Shown: positions 9,708 to 19,247 of the stretch, in pieces | Layout: each line of letters begins with the position of its first letter | Position numbering within the stretch: the first letter of the stretch is position 1 | Program-made: the position numbers and the translations under genes | IMG/VR virus record: IMGVR_UViG_3300006931_000001 | Location: 53,395-117,394 of that record | Direction: 5' to 3' (one strand) | Length of the DNA: 64,000 bases | Source of the DNA: a virus | The notes under the pieces: generated by a model | The model's input: the letters and a program-made list of their open reading frames with translations, nothing else | Told to the model about the DNA's origin: nothing | The model's database searches: none

Positions 9708-11981
9708 ATGCCGACCAGTTATGGATTATTCAATCTGCACTATTTCTACTCTCAAATCCAGAGTGTTTTAGATGCAGCTGATCCTAGAGAGTGCTTACTC
9801 TGGACTGATGATTTAGCCGCCGATACTCAGCAAATTCGGTGGCAGGAGGTGAGACTCGCTGGTCGTTCTCGTTTTCTTAACATGAATGGTTTGTCGCCAT
9901 CATCTGCAGCTCTTGGCTATTCTTACGTTAGTTATTCGCCACGAGTAGAGCGTGTTGGATCACAAACAGGTGAATATCCACATCTGTTACATAAAACAAC
10001 AGAGTGGATGTTCAACACGCTTTTAACGCCTCTGGCTACGAGTACAACATTAGGAGCAGCCACAACTTATACCAGTGAGAGTCAGACAATATACGTTCCT
10101 GAGACAAAAGAGCGTGTTTTTGAGAGTGTACGGTTTACTGTATTTGTGCGCTCAGAATTTACAGCATCTAATTCACTGACTGGTGTTAGGCTAAGTTTCA
10201 GTTTAGGCGGTGCAACTTCATTTTCTTATGATCAATTAGTGACGTTAGCTGGGACTGCTAGCAGAAATATTTCAACTGAGATTGATTTCGATCTAACTGA
10301 TTATTTCAATGCACGATTTGGTAGTGGTGCCAGTCAAACCGCTCAAGCTGTCGTTAGCGCATCTACAGGTACAGCTTCAAGCATTAATGGTTTATGTTTT
10401 AAGCTTACAATAACCTACGGTTTTGATCCGCTAGCAGCTACTACGCGAATCAAAACGATTCGTATTCCTATTCATTCACAGAGCACAAGTTTAACTAATG
10501 CGCAGCAAGAAATTGGCACGGATGGTGTAGCACCTGCACCCTCTGGTCAAATTCCAGCTCTAGATACATTTTTAGTTGAGCAGAGTAAGACATACAGGAA
10601 AATATTTCTGGATTTATATGCCAATGATGGAGCGACAACTGCAGGGACGAATTTCACGCCGCAAATCCAGATTGATGCTGTAGCAGAGGTAGCTCGAGCA
10701 ACAGTCGACACAACGATAGCGCCGGCGATGCCGTGGCGAGATTCTTATGATATTTCTGGTATCACTACAAACGCGACGCATACATTTAGTATGCGTTGTG
10801 ATACCACAGTAACTGGTAGATTGTTTTGTGTTGGTGGTTTTATTGTAGTTAATTATGAGTATGATCATGCTGCAACTGTTACCAACAATTTAGCTACCTA
10901 CGAAGCTATTGTACCGTTAACTCAATCTGCAGGTTACGGTGAGCAAGAATTAACACCATACGATGGATTAGTTTCTGTAAACTTACCAGCTAATTATCAA
11001 CGCTTATTGGCAATTTTTGATATACATGAGCCTGGTACAATCATATTAAAACAGAGTGGTGTATTTTCTGTAGTTTCTGTATCTACAGCCAGCACTGCAT
11101 TTACGAGACGTGTAGGTCAACAAATAGTGCGTTCTTTTACACCATTGAGCAGTATTGGTCCGATGTTTCTTGTTCAGCGCGTAGATACTACAGCTGGCTG
11201 GTCGATTGTACGTGGAACGAATCGACTGACTTTAGACATCTGGGGAAATGGTAGAACAGCACACAACGGAGCTTTCGCTGTTATTAATTATACAGCTGGA
11301 GTTAGACAAGATGTAGATCGTGGCGCACATCCTGTCAATTTCTTGCAACGTGTGTACGATTCTAATATTGTTACGTCTAGTATCGAAGTAACTCGTGAGA
11401 GTGGTGGGCAGCATCTACCGACACTTGGATTACCATACCGAATTATCGGAGCTTATATTGCCAGCCATATATTTACATCTGCTGCAATCGCAATTGGCAT
11501 TGCCTTGGAACAGCGAGATGGCGAATGGGAAGGTGATTTAGGCTACTCCATATGCATAGGTACTTCACCACACGTAGTTAGTTGTGGTGTTAATATGCTT
11601 TTGCCTATCACTATTCACATCACACAAGATAATTTGCATAATAATAAAATTGATCTGACACAAAGACGTCGGCAGATAATTGCAAGTCAGAATAGTACGA
11701 TGGCTGGTTGGTCTACATGGATTACATATCATCAGCACGCATTTACAGTATCTGGAACCGTAACATTATTTGGTGTACCAGCAAGTGATGGTGATGTTGT
11801 GGAAATCTACGCTGGTAACAATAGTGATCCAACTACACCCGTAGATTTGATAACACGAACCATAATTTCAGGCGGTAGTGGTGGATTTACAGCAACTGTA
11901 CCTGACAATATACGAACGTATTTTGCTAGTTATAATAATGGTGTAGTTTCAGGACGTAGTCTTGTGGGAGTTCCGGTGTAA
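9708..11981 (+). CDS. Large virion protein with C-terminal Ig/CNA-B-like domain
   Basis: A 757-residue protein. The ATG at 9708 is chosen over an upstream TTG that would overlap the previous gene. The body is beta-rich and has an N-terminal segment starting MPTSYGLFNLHYFYSQIQSV. Residues about 680-757 look like an added carboxypeptidase-regulatory or CNA-B-like beta domain (FTVSGTVTLFG, then DGDVVEIYAG). It is probably a tail or capsid-decorating fibre. Its stop overlaps the next start by one base (taATG), so the next gene is coupled. Confidence 0.6.
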   Translation: MPTSYGLFNLHYFYSQIQSVLDAADPRECLLWTDDLAADTQQIRWQEVRLAGRSRFLNMNGLSPSSAALGYSYVSYSPRVERVGSQTGEYPHLLHKTTEWMFNTLLTPLATSTTLGAATTYTSESQTIYVPETKERVFESVRFTVFVRSEFTASNSLTGVRLSFSLGGATSFSYDQLVTLAGTASRNISTEIDFDLTDYFNARFGSGASQTAQAVVSASTGTASSINGLCFKLTITYGFDPLAATTRIKTIRIPIHSQSTSLTNAQQEIGTDGVAPAPSGQIPALDTFLVEQSKTYRKIFLDLYANDGATTAGTNFTPQIQIDAVAEVARATVDTTIAPAMPWRDSYDISGITTNATHTFSMRCDTTVTGRLFCVGGFIVVNYEYDHAATVTNNLATYEAIVPLTQSAGYGEQELTPYDGLVSVNLPANYQRLLAIFDIHEPGTIILKQSGVFSVVSVSTASTAFTRRVGQQIVRSFTPLSSIGPMFLVQRVDTTAGWSIVRGTNRLTLDIWGNGRTAHNGAFAVINYTAGVRQDVDRGAHPVNFLQRVYDSNIVTSSIEVTRESGGQHLPTLGLPYRIIGAYIASHIFTSAAIAIGIALEQRDGEWEGDLGYSICIGTSPHVVSCGVNMLLPITIHITQDNLHNNKIDLTQRRRQIIASQNSTMAGWSTWITYHQHAFTVSGTVTLFGVPASDGDVVEIYAGNNSDPTTPVDLITRTIISGGSGGFTATVPDNIRTYFASYNNGVVSGRSLVGVPV

Positions 11982-12721
11982 TGGCGTTCGATATTAGAAT
12001 TGGTGTTGTACCTAGCAGCAATTTTAATATTAATGTAGGTTCACAGGTTATTGTAGGTCTGAATGAAACCATAGTTATATCTGATAGCATTGACACTCTT
12101 CAAAATCTAAATCTAGCGTTAGCAGACTCTGTTAGTGTAACTGACACATTTTCGACACTACAAGCTTTTGGTTTGTCATTATCTGAGTCTATTAGTGTAG
12201 TTGATAATGTTACTGTATTAAGTGGATTTATTGTTCCACTAGTTGACTCTATTTCTGTAACTGACGGTGTAGTCGTTTTACAAAGTTTGAACGTACTACT
12301 AACAGAAACTATTTCTTTACTTGATTCTTTAAGTACACAGACAATTCTACAATTGTCATTAGCAGAATCGATTTTTGCATCAGACACTCTATCGACAATT
12401 GGTAGTTTTTTCAGTAGTGTATTTGATACTATTTCTTTAAGCGATAGTGTAGTAATATTAGATTCGTCTTTAGTATTATTTGACATCTTGCTACTGAGTG
12501 ATTCAATTTTTTGTGTTAAGACATCAGTAATTCAGTTATTAGAGACTGTAAACTGCACAGAGAATTTTGTATTTTCTCTCACAGGTAATATCAATTTATA
12601 CGAAACACCAATTAGACTTCGAAACTCGATCGATCCGCATATACCTATTACTACGCCTAGTCTGACGGGTACATTAACAGCACTTGATGATCTCGTAGGA
12701 ACTTTGCGAAATCTGCAATAA
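11981..12721 (+). CDS. Repeat protein A (SES-I-DS repeats)
   Basis: A 246-residue protein made mostly of about eight copies of a 22-24 residue unit with the pattern L-x-(E/D)-(S/T)-I-S-(V/L)-x-D-(S/T), for example LSESISVVDNVTVLSG and LTETISLLDSLSTQ. It is acidic, Ser/Thr/Leu rich, and lacks Cys-based motifs apart from two near the end. The last 45 residues switch to a non-repeat tail ending in DLVGTLRNLQ. A paralogue follows directly. It looks like an extended fibrous virion surface protein; the role is inferred from location and repeats. Confidence 0.65.
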   Translation: MAFDIRIGVVPSSNFNINVGSQVIVGLNETIVISDSIDTLQNLNLALADSVSVTDTFSTLQAFGLSLSESISVVDNVTVLSGFIVPLVDSISVTDGVVVLQSLNVLLTETISLLDSLSTQTILQLSLAESIFASDTLSTIGSFFSSVFDTISLSDSVVILDSSLVLFDILLLSDSIFCVKTSVIQLLETVNCTENFVFSLTGNINLYETPIRLRNSIDPHIPITTPSLTGTLTALDDLVGTLRNLQ

Positions 12722-12735
12722 CTGGGAGAAATAGC

Positions 12736-13656
12736 ATGAGTGATTTAGCAGGCTTTCTCGCGATGTTCTTAGGTGGTCCATCTGCAATTGTTACACTAAA
12801 TGATGCAATTTCTATTACAGAGCAATTAACAGTACATTCTGGACCAAATGTTGGACTTGTAGAGGGAGCAATTACTGTAAGTGACGCATTTAATAATATC
12901 GCGCATTTTAATGTTATTCCGATTGAGGTTGTAACTCTTACGGATAGTGTACCTGTAATTGCTAACTTGATCTCAACGTTGAGTGATCAAATTTCATTGA
13001 TAGATAACTCAGTAGCATCTTCTGGTATATTTATTTCTATATCAGAAAGTGTAGGATTATCAGATTCTGTTATTACTATATTTACTACACCTATTGCGTA
13101 CACTGCGTCACTCAGTGAAACGGTAAATATTGCAGATGCGATATCACTGATGATTAATGCTGTCGTATTTCTAGCAGATACTGTACCTATAATAGACAAC
13201 ACAGTTTTATCGCAAGCTAGTAGTTTACTATTTAATGAATTATATTTTATTTCAGAAAGTATTAGTAACAGCTACGTATTTATAGCTAGCCTCGCTGATA
13301 CAATACTCAGTGCTGAAAATCTCGGTACACAAAAAACTGCAATTATTAATAACACTGAAAATATTACGCTATTAGAAGACTTAGCTATAACTTTTAATAA
13401 CGCAGTAAGCGGTCTAGAAAATGTAATACTTTCTGAAATTGTTAACGTATCTCGAAGTATGCAGTCAATTTTCGCAGATTCACTGATTATAACTGATTCA
13501 CTATCAGTAATAGCGCATAGAAATGTACAAATTTTTGAAATCCCAATAAAAATTAATACTACTATAGTAACGCCGAGAACGCTAGCACTCCTAGATTTTG
13601 TAGGAGAGTTGTCAACAGAAGATAATGAGTTAATAGGAACCTTGGAGGATGCATGA
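12736..13656 (+). CDS. Repeat protein B (paralogue of repeat protein A)
   Basis: A 306-residue protein after a GGGAG site, with the same type of repeat as the preceding gene (for example ISESVGLSDSVITI and LSETVNIADAISLM). The C-terminal segment also resembles that of its neighbour: both contain an IPI(K/R)-type strand and end with (L/V)(I/V)GTL. The pair therefore arose by duplication. Repeats are more divergent than in repeat protein A. It is ATGA-coupled to the next gene. Confidence 0.65.
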   Translation: MSDLAGFLAMFLGGPSAIVTLNDAISITEQLTVHSGPNVGLVEGAITVSDAFNNIAHFNVIPIEVVTLTDSVPVIANLISTLSDQISLIDNSVASSGIFISISESVGLSDSVITIFTTPIAYTASLSETVNIADAISLMINAVVFLADTVPIIDNTVLSQASSLLFNELYFISESISNSYVFIASLADTILSAENLGTQKTAIINNTENITLLEDLAITFNNAVSGLENVILSEIVNVSRSMQSIFADSLIITDSLSVIAHRNVQIFEIPIKINTTIVTPRTLALLDFVGELSTEDNELIGTLEDA

Positions 13657-14057
13657 CAGCTTGTTGTGATATTTTGGTATCACGAGATCCATATGAACTA
13701 TACCAAGGAGAAAGCCGTCACTGGGTATTAAGCGTAACACAACAAAATACAGGAATGCCACAATCAATTGCAGGAGCTAAGCTCTATCTAACAGTACGAG
13801 CTAGAATCGAAAATGTAGATACATTGATTTTACTACGCAATCAAGCGGCTGGCGGTAGTGATTCTCAAATACTCATCAGACCAGACACAGGAATCGATAT
13901 CGGTAAAGCTGATGTGTATACATCTGTTTCTGATTCATCTACTATAATTCCAGGAGATTATTGGATAGATGCATGGGTAGTGCTTACAACAGGTGAGCAT
14001 CGTCCAATTATTAGAACTCGAGCGTTCAAGATCAGGCCCGCGGTTACTAGATTTTAG
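13653..14057 (+). CDS. Tail/baseplate beta-domain protein (BppU-N-like)
   Basis: A 134-residue protein. The pattern 'YELYQGESRHWVLSV ... GAKLYLTVRA ... PGDYWIDAWVV ... RTRAFKIRPAVTRF' is like the N-terminal domain of phage baseplate-upper-protein/fibre-linker families, in which a strand pair is followed by a G-x-Y-x-(Y/W)-x-(I/V) strand and a terminal VTR. Start is the ATG of an ATGA overlap. It is probably an adaptor connecting receptor-binding parts to the tail. Confidence 0.55.
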   Translation: MTACCDILVSRDPYELYQGESRHWVLSVTQQNTGMPQSIAGAKLYLTVRARIENVDTLILLRNQAAGGSDSQILIRPDTGIDIGKADVYTSVSDSSTIIPGDYWIDAWVVLTTGEHRPIIRTRAFKIRPAVTRF

Positions 14058-14065
14058 GAGACATA

Positions 14066-14440
14066 ATGGATACTTTTAAATTAATAGGACATTCTTCTAT
14101 TAGACCGCCGATCACCAGCACGACTCTGTCGGGTGATATGTCGATAGAAGCTGATATTGATGAAGAATTAGCGCTTACACGAAAATACGCACAACTAATT
14201 CAGTTGGTTACTGATGGTGCTCAAGTTGTCAGTCTGGGTGGAATAACGCTAGCATCTTTAATTATCATTAAAACGGATAACCCTATAATTGCTACGTTTA
14301 CCTCTACTGCAGGTAGTGGTGTGGTTCCGATAGGCCGGTGGTTTAGTGTAATTACAGAAGATGTACCTGTTACTGCTATCTCATTGCAGAGACCATCAGG
14401 TATCCTTACAAACGTTCGGTTGACGCTAGGCCAGCTCTAG
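14066..14440 (+). CDS. Small protein ending the tail block, unknown
   Basis: A 124-residue protein after a TAGGAGA site. Predicted beta structure with helix near residues 30-50 (DEELALTRKYAQLIQLV). No family recognised. It is the last gene of the structural block; 152 bases without a gene follow. Confidence 0.55.
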   Translation: MDTFKLIGHSSIRPPITSTTLSGDMSIEADIDEELALTRKYAQLIQLVTDGAQVVSLGGITLASLIIIKTDNPIIATFTSTAGSGVVPIGRWFSVITEDVPVTAISLQRPSGILTNVRLTLGQL

Positions 14441-14515
14441 GTACCGTGTCATCGGCGCACGCGTGTCTGTATGGTGCACGGTGTGCGTTGCTGCTCGTCG
14501 AGAAATTCCGCAGAC

Positions 14516-14547
14516 TTGACAGGCTTGGTGTGCTCGTGAGATACACT
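14516..14547 (+). promoter_or_regulatory. Candidate sigma-70 type promoter
   Basis: The 152-base gap before the UvsW-like helicase holds an exact TTGACA at 14516-14521. Possible -10 elements are GATACA at 14540 (18-base spacing) or TACACT at 14542 (20-base spacing). The gap separates tail genes from replication genes, a natural place for a new transcription start. The -10 match is weak. Confidence 0.4.
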
Positions 14548-14592
14548 ATCTCCGATGCGGTCTGCGCTTACAAGACACACTAGAGGTGCGCG

Positions 14593-16011
14593 ATGAAGCA
14601 CACGGTTACCATACGGTTGCTAGACAATCGTCGGTGTTCCGTATTTGGTTTGGATTCTAAGATAACGCGATTGCTCGATGAGGCGTTAGCGATCGAAGTT
14701 CAAGGTGCACAATTTCAGGCATCAGTACGGCGTGGACTCTGGGATGGTAAGCGGCATTTATTTTCCAAAAAGACGAACACATTTCCACACGGCTTGCTTT
14801 CGCGAGTCGTTTCTTTTTTGGAAGATTTGAAGCTATACGTAAAGATTCGAGATAAACGAGCGAAACATATTCCTAAGCCAGATCTCTCGCTTGTGCATAA
14901 AAATATGCTCAAGGGAGATATTACGTTGCGTCCGTATCAACTCAAGGCGATACGTAGAGGCTTGAAGAGACAGCGTGGTATATTCTGGTTAGCTACGAAT
15001 TCCGGTAAAACTGAAGTATCTGCAGCTATCATTAAAACACTCATTAATCATAGAACTCTGTTTCTTGTTCATAAACAAGCTCTGCTAGATCAAGCACGAG
15101 CTCGCATAGCTCTCAGACTTGGGACGATAGAAGAGCATATTGGTGTAATAGGAGCTGGACGTTTTGATCCTAAGCATATAACAGTGGCAACAATTCAGAC
15201 GTTGTCACGCAAGATGCATCCGAAGAAACGAAGACTAATTCAAGCGTATTTTAATACTATTGGACAGCTACATATTGATGAAGGTCATCATAGTAAAGCT
15301 ACAACATGGTATAAACTAATAAATCGAATTGATGCACAATTTCGATTTATCTACAGTGGAACACCATTCGGTAGTGGTAACGGATTGATGGTAGAGGCGT
15401 GCACTGGTCCGATTATTCATCGAGTTACCAACGATGAACTCATCAAACTAGGTGTGAGCGCTAAACCTACGATTGAGATTATACAGTGTGAAAAACCTGT
15501 ATTAGCTAATGATTTGTCGTGGGTAGACGTGTATCAGCAAGGAATTGTTGAGAACGATGCTCGCAATGCTCTTATTGCTAAGCGTGCTCATAAATTTACT
15601 AAAGCGCGCCTGAAGACGATGATTTTGGTGACTCACCTTCGACATGGTGATCTCATAAATCAGCATCTAGATGCGCTAAGCATCGCTTACGAGTTCGCTC
15701 ATGGCCGGATGCCTCGGTCCGCACAGCGCGATGCTGTAGCGCGTTTTGAGCATGGAAACATTGATGTCTTGGTAGCTTCGCCGATCTTCGATGAAGGTGT
15801 CGACATGCCAGCTATACGAGCATTGATTGTTGCAGACGGAGGTAAGAGTGTACGTGCTGCACTGCAAAAGATCGGTCGTGGTTTGCGTAAGAAAGAAGGT
15901 GTAAATGCACTTGCTGTAGTAGATTTTGCCGATATGAGTCATAAATGGCTTGCTCGGCATTCGCAAGACCGAATTTCTATCTACGAAAATGAAGGCTTCA
16001 AGCTGAAATGA
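14593..16011 (+). CDS. DEAD/DEAH-type helicase, UvsW-like
   Basis: A 472-residue superfamily 2 helicase. Residues 1-105 form an N-terminal domain as in T4 UvsW. Q-motif region LRPYQLKAIRRG (about 114-126) is followed by Walker A ATNSGKT (about 134-140), motif II DEGHH (about 229-233) and motif III SGTP (about 255-258). Domain 2 contains ILVTHL, DVLVASPIFDEGVDMP and the arginine-finger motif VI QKIGRGLRKK (about 430-440). T4 UvsW unwinds R-loops and remodels stalled forks, helping switch to recombination-dependent replication. The genome also encodes RecA and an SbcCD-like pair, so that role is likely here. Confidence 0.85.
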   Translation: MKHTVTIRLLDNRRCSVFGLDSKITRLLDEALAIEVQGAQFQASVRRGLWDGKRHLFSKKTNTFPHGLLSRVVSFLEDLKLYVKIRDKRAKHIPKPDLSLVHKNMLKGDITLRPYQLKAIRRGLKRQRGIFWLATNSGKTEVSAAIIKTLINHRTLFLVHKQALLDQARARIALRLGTIEEHIGVIGAGRFDPKHITVATIQTLSRKMHPKKRRLIQAYFNTIGQLHIDEGHHSKATTWYKLINRIDAQFRFIYSGTPFGSGNGLMVEACTGPIIHRVTNDELIKLGVSAKPTIEIIQCEKPVLANDLSWVDVYQQGIVENDARNALIAKRAHKFTKARLKTMILVTHLRHGDLINQHLDALSIAYEFAHGRMPRSAQRDAVARFEHGNIDVLVASPIFDEGVDMPAIRALIVADGGKSVRAALQKIGRGLRKKEGVNALAVVDFADMSHKWLARHSQDRISIYENEGFKLK

Positions 16012-16017
16012 GGAACG

Positions 16018-16560
16018 ATGCCAAAAAAGCAGCGTAGAAAGCTTGCAGCACAACTAGCAGCTCTGTTTCATGATCATCTAATTGAGCGTAGTTTACTAAC
16101 CCTGCATAGAGGACGTAAAATGCGAACTCAGTTAGATGATTTATCTAAAACAGAACGTCAAGCCTTCCTTAAAGCCGCGGCTATCGTTTATTTGGTTGGA
16201 GCAGATCCTCGTGAATTTATCGCAGCACAATTCCAAGCTTGGGAAGCTTATTCTCAGGCATTCGGAAAGTACATACTACCTCACCCAACTACTCTTTCTA
16301 CTCTTGGAGCTCAAGCACGATATGCGCAGTACAAAAAACAGCAAGAGGCTAGAGCAAATCGCAAGTCACCTGTAAAAGAGAAAAGTCTCAAAGAGCACTA
16401 CAGAGAAGAAAGAAAATTGGCTGGTCTGGTACGTATTATGCGCAAGCCGCCAGAGGACATACTCACACAGCGGCCAGAAGAATTCACACCGGACTTCCTG
16501 CGAGTTCGTGGAGTGTGGAAGGTAGTCAAAGAGCTCTATCAAGAGCGTACAGCTGTATGA
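16018..16560 (+). CDS. Basic protein between helicases, unknown
   Basis: A 180-residue basic, helical protein after a GAGGAAC site. It has a Lys/Arg-rich N-terminus (MPKKQRRKL) and a charged second half. No motif recognised. It is ATGA-coupled to the replicative helicase, which suggests a helicase-associated role such as a loader, but no sequence motif supports this. Confidence 0.55.
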   Translation: MPKKQRRKLAAQLAALFHDHLIERSLLTLHRGRKMRTQLDDLSKTERQAFLKAAAIVYLVGADPREFIAAQFQAWEAYSQAFGKYILPHPTTLSTLGAQARYAQYKKQQEARANRKSPVKEKSLKEHYREERKLAGLVRIMRKPPEDILTQRPEEFTPDFLRVRGVWKVVKELYQERTAV

Positions 16561-17870
16561 GTACCAAAAAGAAGCCAGGTGTATTCGATTATGGTATTTC
16601 ATTTCAAAGCAAGCTTGTACGTGTACTCTATGACGACGTAGATTTTACTACAACATGTGGTGTCCATCTCAAAACTGATGCATTTGAGAAACGAATACAT
16701 CGCTGGTTTGCTGACAAAATAATCGAGTACGCAAAGAAACATGGGCATGGTGTTAGTATCGACGCTCTGAGGATTGGACTCAAGCGTGATGCTAAAATAG
16801 GCAAATTTCCAAAAGATAATCTTGAAGCTGCACATGCGATGCTCGAAAAACTCGAGCGTCCACTTAAGGAACGCTCTTTTATAAAGGAAGAGCTCTTCAA
16901 ATTCATCAAACATCAGGCGATTCGTAGCGCAATTCTCAATGCTGCACAGGCCGGTGGTCATCTCGATCACGGTGATTACGATGCTATTGATGAGGATTTT
17001 GCTAGAGTCACTGAGATCCAAGAGTCACTCACAGGTGGCTTAGGTACTTTTTTTGTACGTGATGTCAAAGCACGTACAACGAAACGTAAAAAATACACCA
17101 AAGATGGTATCAGCACGGGGACCAAAGCTGATGACTATCTAAAGCCAGGTGGAGTACCTCGAAAGAATCTGGCTGTAATTGTAGCTCCTTCAGGCAAAGG
17201 CAAGAGTCACAATTTAGTTCACATTGGTAAAAGCGCAATTGTTGAGAGTAATGTCAAAGTTTTGCATGTTACATTGGAATTGTCTGAAGATGCTATTTTA
17301 GATAGGTACGATGCGACGTTCAGTGATATTCCTGCACAGCGTCTAGAAGAAAAGCCTATAGCTGTCAAGCGTGCAATCAAACAACTTGGTGAGCAGTATG
17401 GTGAATTCTTGGTAGTGAAAGAATTTCCATCTGCGACACTTACTGTCCCTGCATTGCGTGCATACATTCGCCAGTTGGAGCGTATCGCATTTTATCCAGA
17501 TGTCGTAATTGTAGATTACGCGGATGAAATGCTGCCATCGTGGACATCTAAAAATGATGATCCGTATGAGGCTATGGGCCGCATTTATCGCGAATTACGC
17601 AAAATGGCTCATGAGCTACAAGTTGTAGTCTGGACAGCAAGTCAAACCAACAAAACAGCACTTAACAAAGAATTTTTTGACTGGAATGATATTGCAGACT
17701 CATCCAAAAAAGTGATGATAGCTGATTATGTAGTGTGTTTCCTACAGACACTTGCAGAGAAAAAGAAAAAAGAAGCACGTTGGATGGTAGCAAAGAGCAG
17801 ACTCGGTCCTGATAAATTTGATATTAAATTGCGTGTTGATTGGTCGCGTTCACAAATAAGGAGTGTGTAA
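16557..17870 (+). CDS. DnaB-like replicative helicase / RecA-fold ATPase
   Basis: A 437-residue protein starting at the ATG overlapping the upstream TGA. Residues 1-170 are a helical N-terminal region. A RecA-type core follows: Walker A-like APSGKGKSH (about 211-219), Walker B VVIVDYADEM (about 318-327) and the sensor-like VVWTASQTNK (about 359-368). This order matches phage gp41/DnaB-family helicases, which unwind DNA at the fork 5' to 3'. The Walker A has an unusual GKGKS form. The primase gene lies 1.4 kb downstream, consistent with a primosome pair. Confidence 0.8.
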   Translation: MSTKKKPGVFDYGISFQSKLVRVLYDDVDFTTTCGVHLKTDAFEKRIHRWFADKIIEYAKKHGHGVSIDALRIGLKRDAKIGKFPKDNLEAAHAMLEKLERPLKERSFIKEELFKFIKHQAIRSAILNAAQAGGHLDHGDYDAIDEDFARVTEIQESLTGGLGTFFVRDVKARTTKRKKYTKDGISTGTKADDYLKPGGVPRKNLAVIVAPSGKGKSHNLVHIGKSAIVESNVKVLHVTLELSEDAILDRYDATFSDIPAQRLEEKPIAVKRAIKQLGEQYGEFLVVKEFPSATLTVPALRAYIRQLERIAFYPDVVIVDYADEMLPSWTSKNDDPYEAMGRIYRELRKMAHELQVVVWTASQTNKTALNKEFFDWNDIADSSKKVMIADYVVCFLQTLAEKKKKEARWMVAKSRLGPDKFDIKLRVDWSRSQIRSV

Positions 17871-17889
17871 TATTAATCAGTAATCTAAT

Positions 17890-17895
17890 TATAAT
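17890..17895 (+). promoter_or_regulatory. Possible -10 box in AT-rich leader
   Basis: The 60-base gap before the collagen-like gene is almost pure A/T and contains an exact TATAAT. No good -35 box is visible at the expected distance, so activity is uncertain. A GGAG ribosome site sits at 17921-17924. A separate promoter would suit a gene whose product differs in kind from its replication neighbours. Confidence 0.3.
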
Positions 17896-17930
17896 AATTA
17901 ATAATTACTAACTTAGATTTGGAGATGACA

Positions 17931-18854
17931 ATGAAACAATTAGTTTCACAGATCATATTAGCAGCGTGTATAGCTATACCTACAGCAGATGCCAATACAG
18001 GATTCGGGCCTGTTACCACAATATCTCTGTTTGGAGGAAATAATAACGATTTGACTATTGGAACTAGTTTCGCACTGATCACACCACATGCGAATGGTAC
18101 GTCTGTTGTTACTGGTGTTAGTCGTAGTGGTTATTCGGCTAACGATATCGTTTGGATTTTTAATGCATCATCAACATTAAATTTGGTGATGACAGCAGAT
18201 GACAGTAATTCATCTGGAATTAATCAACTGCATTTGCTAGATCCAACTGTTACTGTATTACCTTGGCATTCAGTTGGAATTATTCTGGATTCGACAAATG
18301 GCTGGCGCGTGCTTGGTGGATCATCGCAAGCTGGACCTACAGGTCCAACAGGTGCACAAGGTCCAACTGGACCTACGGGTGCACAAGGCGCACAGGGACC
18401 TCAAGGCATCCAAGGAATTCAAGGCTCGCAAGGATCACAAGGTCCAATTGGTGATACAGGATCTACTGGTCCAACTGGATCTACAGGTCCTGCAGGACCT
18501 GGATTTGGTACAATTTCAAGTGCGAGTCCAGCACGTACATTAAATAGTGCCTCATTTACTCCAAGCACAACCAAGGTTACCTTGGTGCATTATTCTGTAC
18601 GTATTGCATCTAGCCTGACACTGACATCAGGTGCGGCTGGTCGTGTGCAATTGGTGGTTGATGGAACGGTGAGAGGTAGGTGTGCAGGTGGAAATACTGG
18701 AACTCTCACGGTTGGCTTGAGTTTGGTGACCACAACAGAGTGTATGTTGACATATTTAATACCAGCAAATAGTACGGTACAAATTAATACCGTAAATGAA
18801 ACTGGTACGCCGACATATACGTTGACGACGATCGACGAACAGACTCTGAATTAA
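17931..18854 (+). CDS. Collagen-like protein with N-terminal export signal
   Basis: A 307-residue protein. The start is the ATG 6 bases after GGAG; upstream TTG and ATG candidates lie inside the ribosome site. Residues 1-21 resemble a signal peptide ([21 protein letters not shown]). A first beta domain (about 25-133) precedes 19 uninterrupted Gly-X-Y triplets (about 135-191) rich in Gly-Pro-Thr and Gly-x-Gln, then a C-terminal domain of about 115 residues. Collagen triplets usually trimerise fibres. A cleavable signal is unexpected for a virion fibre, so the protein may instead be exported by the infected cell. It sits between helicase and primase genes. Confidence 0.75.
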   Translation: MKQLVSQIILAACIAIPTADANTGFGPVTTISLFGGNNNDLTIGTSFALITPHANGTSVVTGVSRSGYSANDIVWIFNASSTLNLVMTADDSNSSGINQLHLLDPTVTVLPWHSVGIILDSTNGWRVLGGSSQAGPTGPTGAQGPTGPTGAQGAQGPQGIQGIQGSQGSQGPIGDTGSTGPTGSTGPAGPGFGTISSASPARTLNSASFTPSTTKVTLVHYSVRIASSLTLTSGAAGRVQLVVDGTVRGRCAGGNTGTLTVGLSLVTTTECMLTYLIPANSTVQINTVNETGTPTYTLTTIDEQTLN

Positions 18855-18860
18855 CCAATC

Positions 18861-19247
18861 ATGGCACTCAAAAGCGAGAATGGCTTACTTCGATGTCCGC
18901 GATGTGAAGCGGACATTTACTTTGGGCGTTGCTCTTCTCGCGAGTGTGGTTGGCAAGCGCCGTGGCGCTTAGAGCAAGAGGCAAGGCGTAAAGCTAAAGT
19001 CAAACGTGGCTACGGAACACCGACTAAGCTTGCGCCTAAAGTTGGAGAATTTCCAAAACCTAAGCGTGTTGTAAAAACTGAGAGTGGTAAAATTATACGA
19101 CAAGAGTACAATTGTCCTATATGTAAAGGAAAAGGCTGGTTACTGAATCCGTGTACTAGTTGTGAATTGTGCTTTGGCAAGGGTATTATAGGTTATATGT
19201 TATTAATGCAATGGTGGAGTGTCGTAAAAAAGGATCAAGAGTCATGA
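18861..19247 (+). CDS. Zinc-ribbon protein with DnaJ-like CxxC pairs
   Basis: A 128-residue basic protein with two cysteine clusters. The N-terminal one is CPRCEADIYFGRCSSREC (about residues 11-28). The second is CPICKGKGW ... CTSCELCFGKG (about 95-118), the repeating CxxCxGxG style of DnaJ zinc fingers. The basic linker between them may contact nucleic acid. Its stop overlaps the primase start, so it may be a primase partner. Exact function unknown. Confidence 0.6.
   Translation: MALKSENGLLRCPRCEADIYFGRCSSRECGWQAPWRLEQEARRKAKVKRGYGTPTKLAPKVGEFPKPKRVVKTESGKIIRQEYNCPICKGKGWLLNPCTSCELCFGKGIIGYMLLMQWWSVVKKDQES

Noticed and set aside
18263-18543. Alternative-frame ORFs across the Gly-X-Y repeat
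   Set aside because: Shadow reading of triplet repeats; the collagen frame has a signal peptide and ribosome site.
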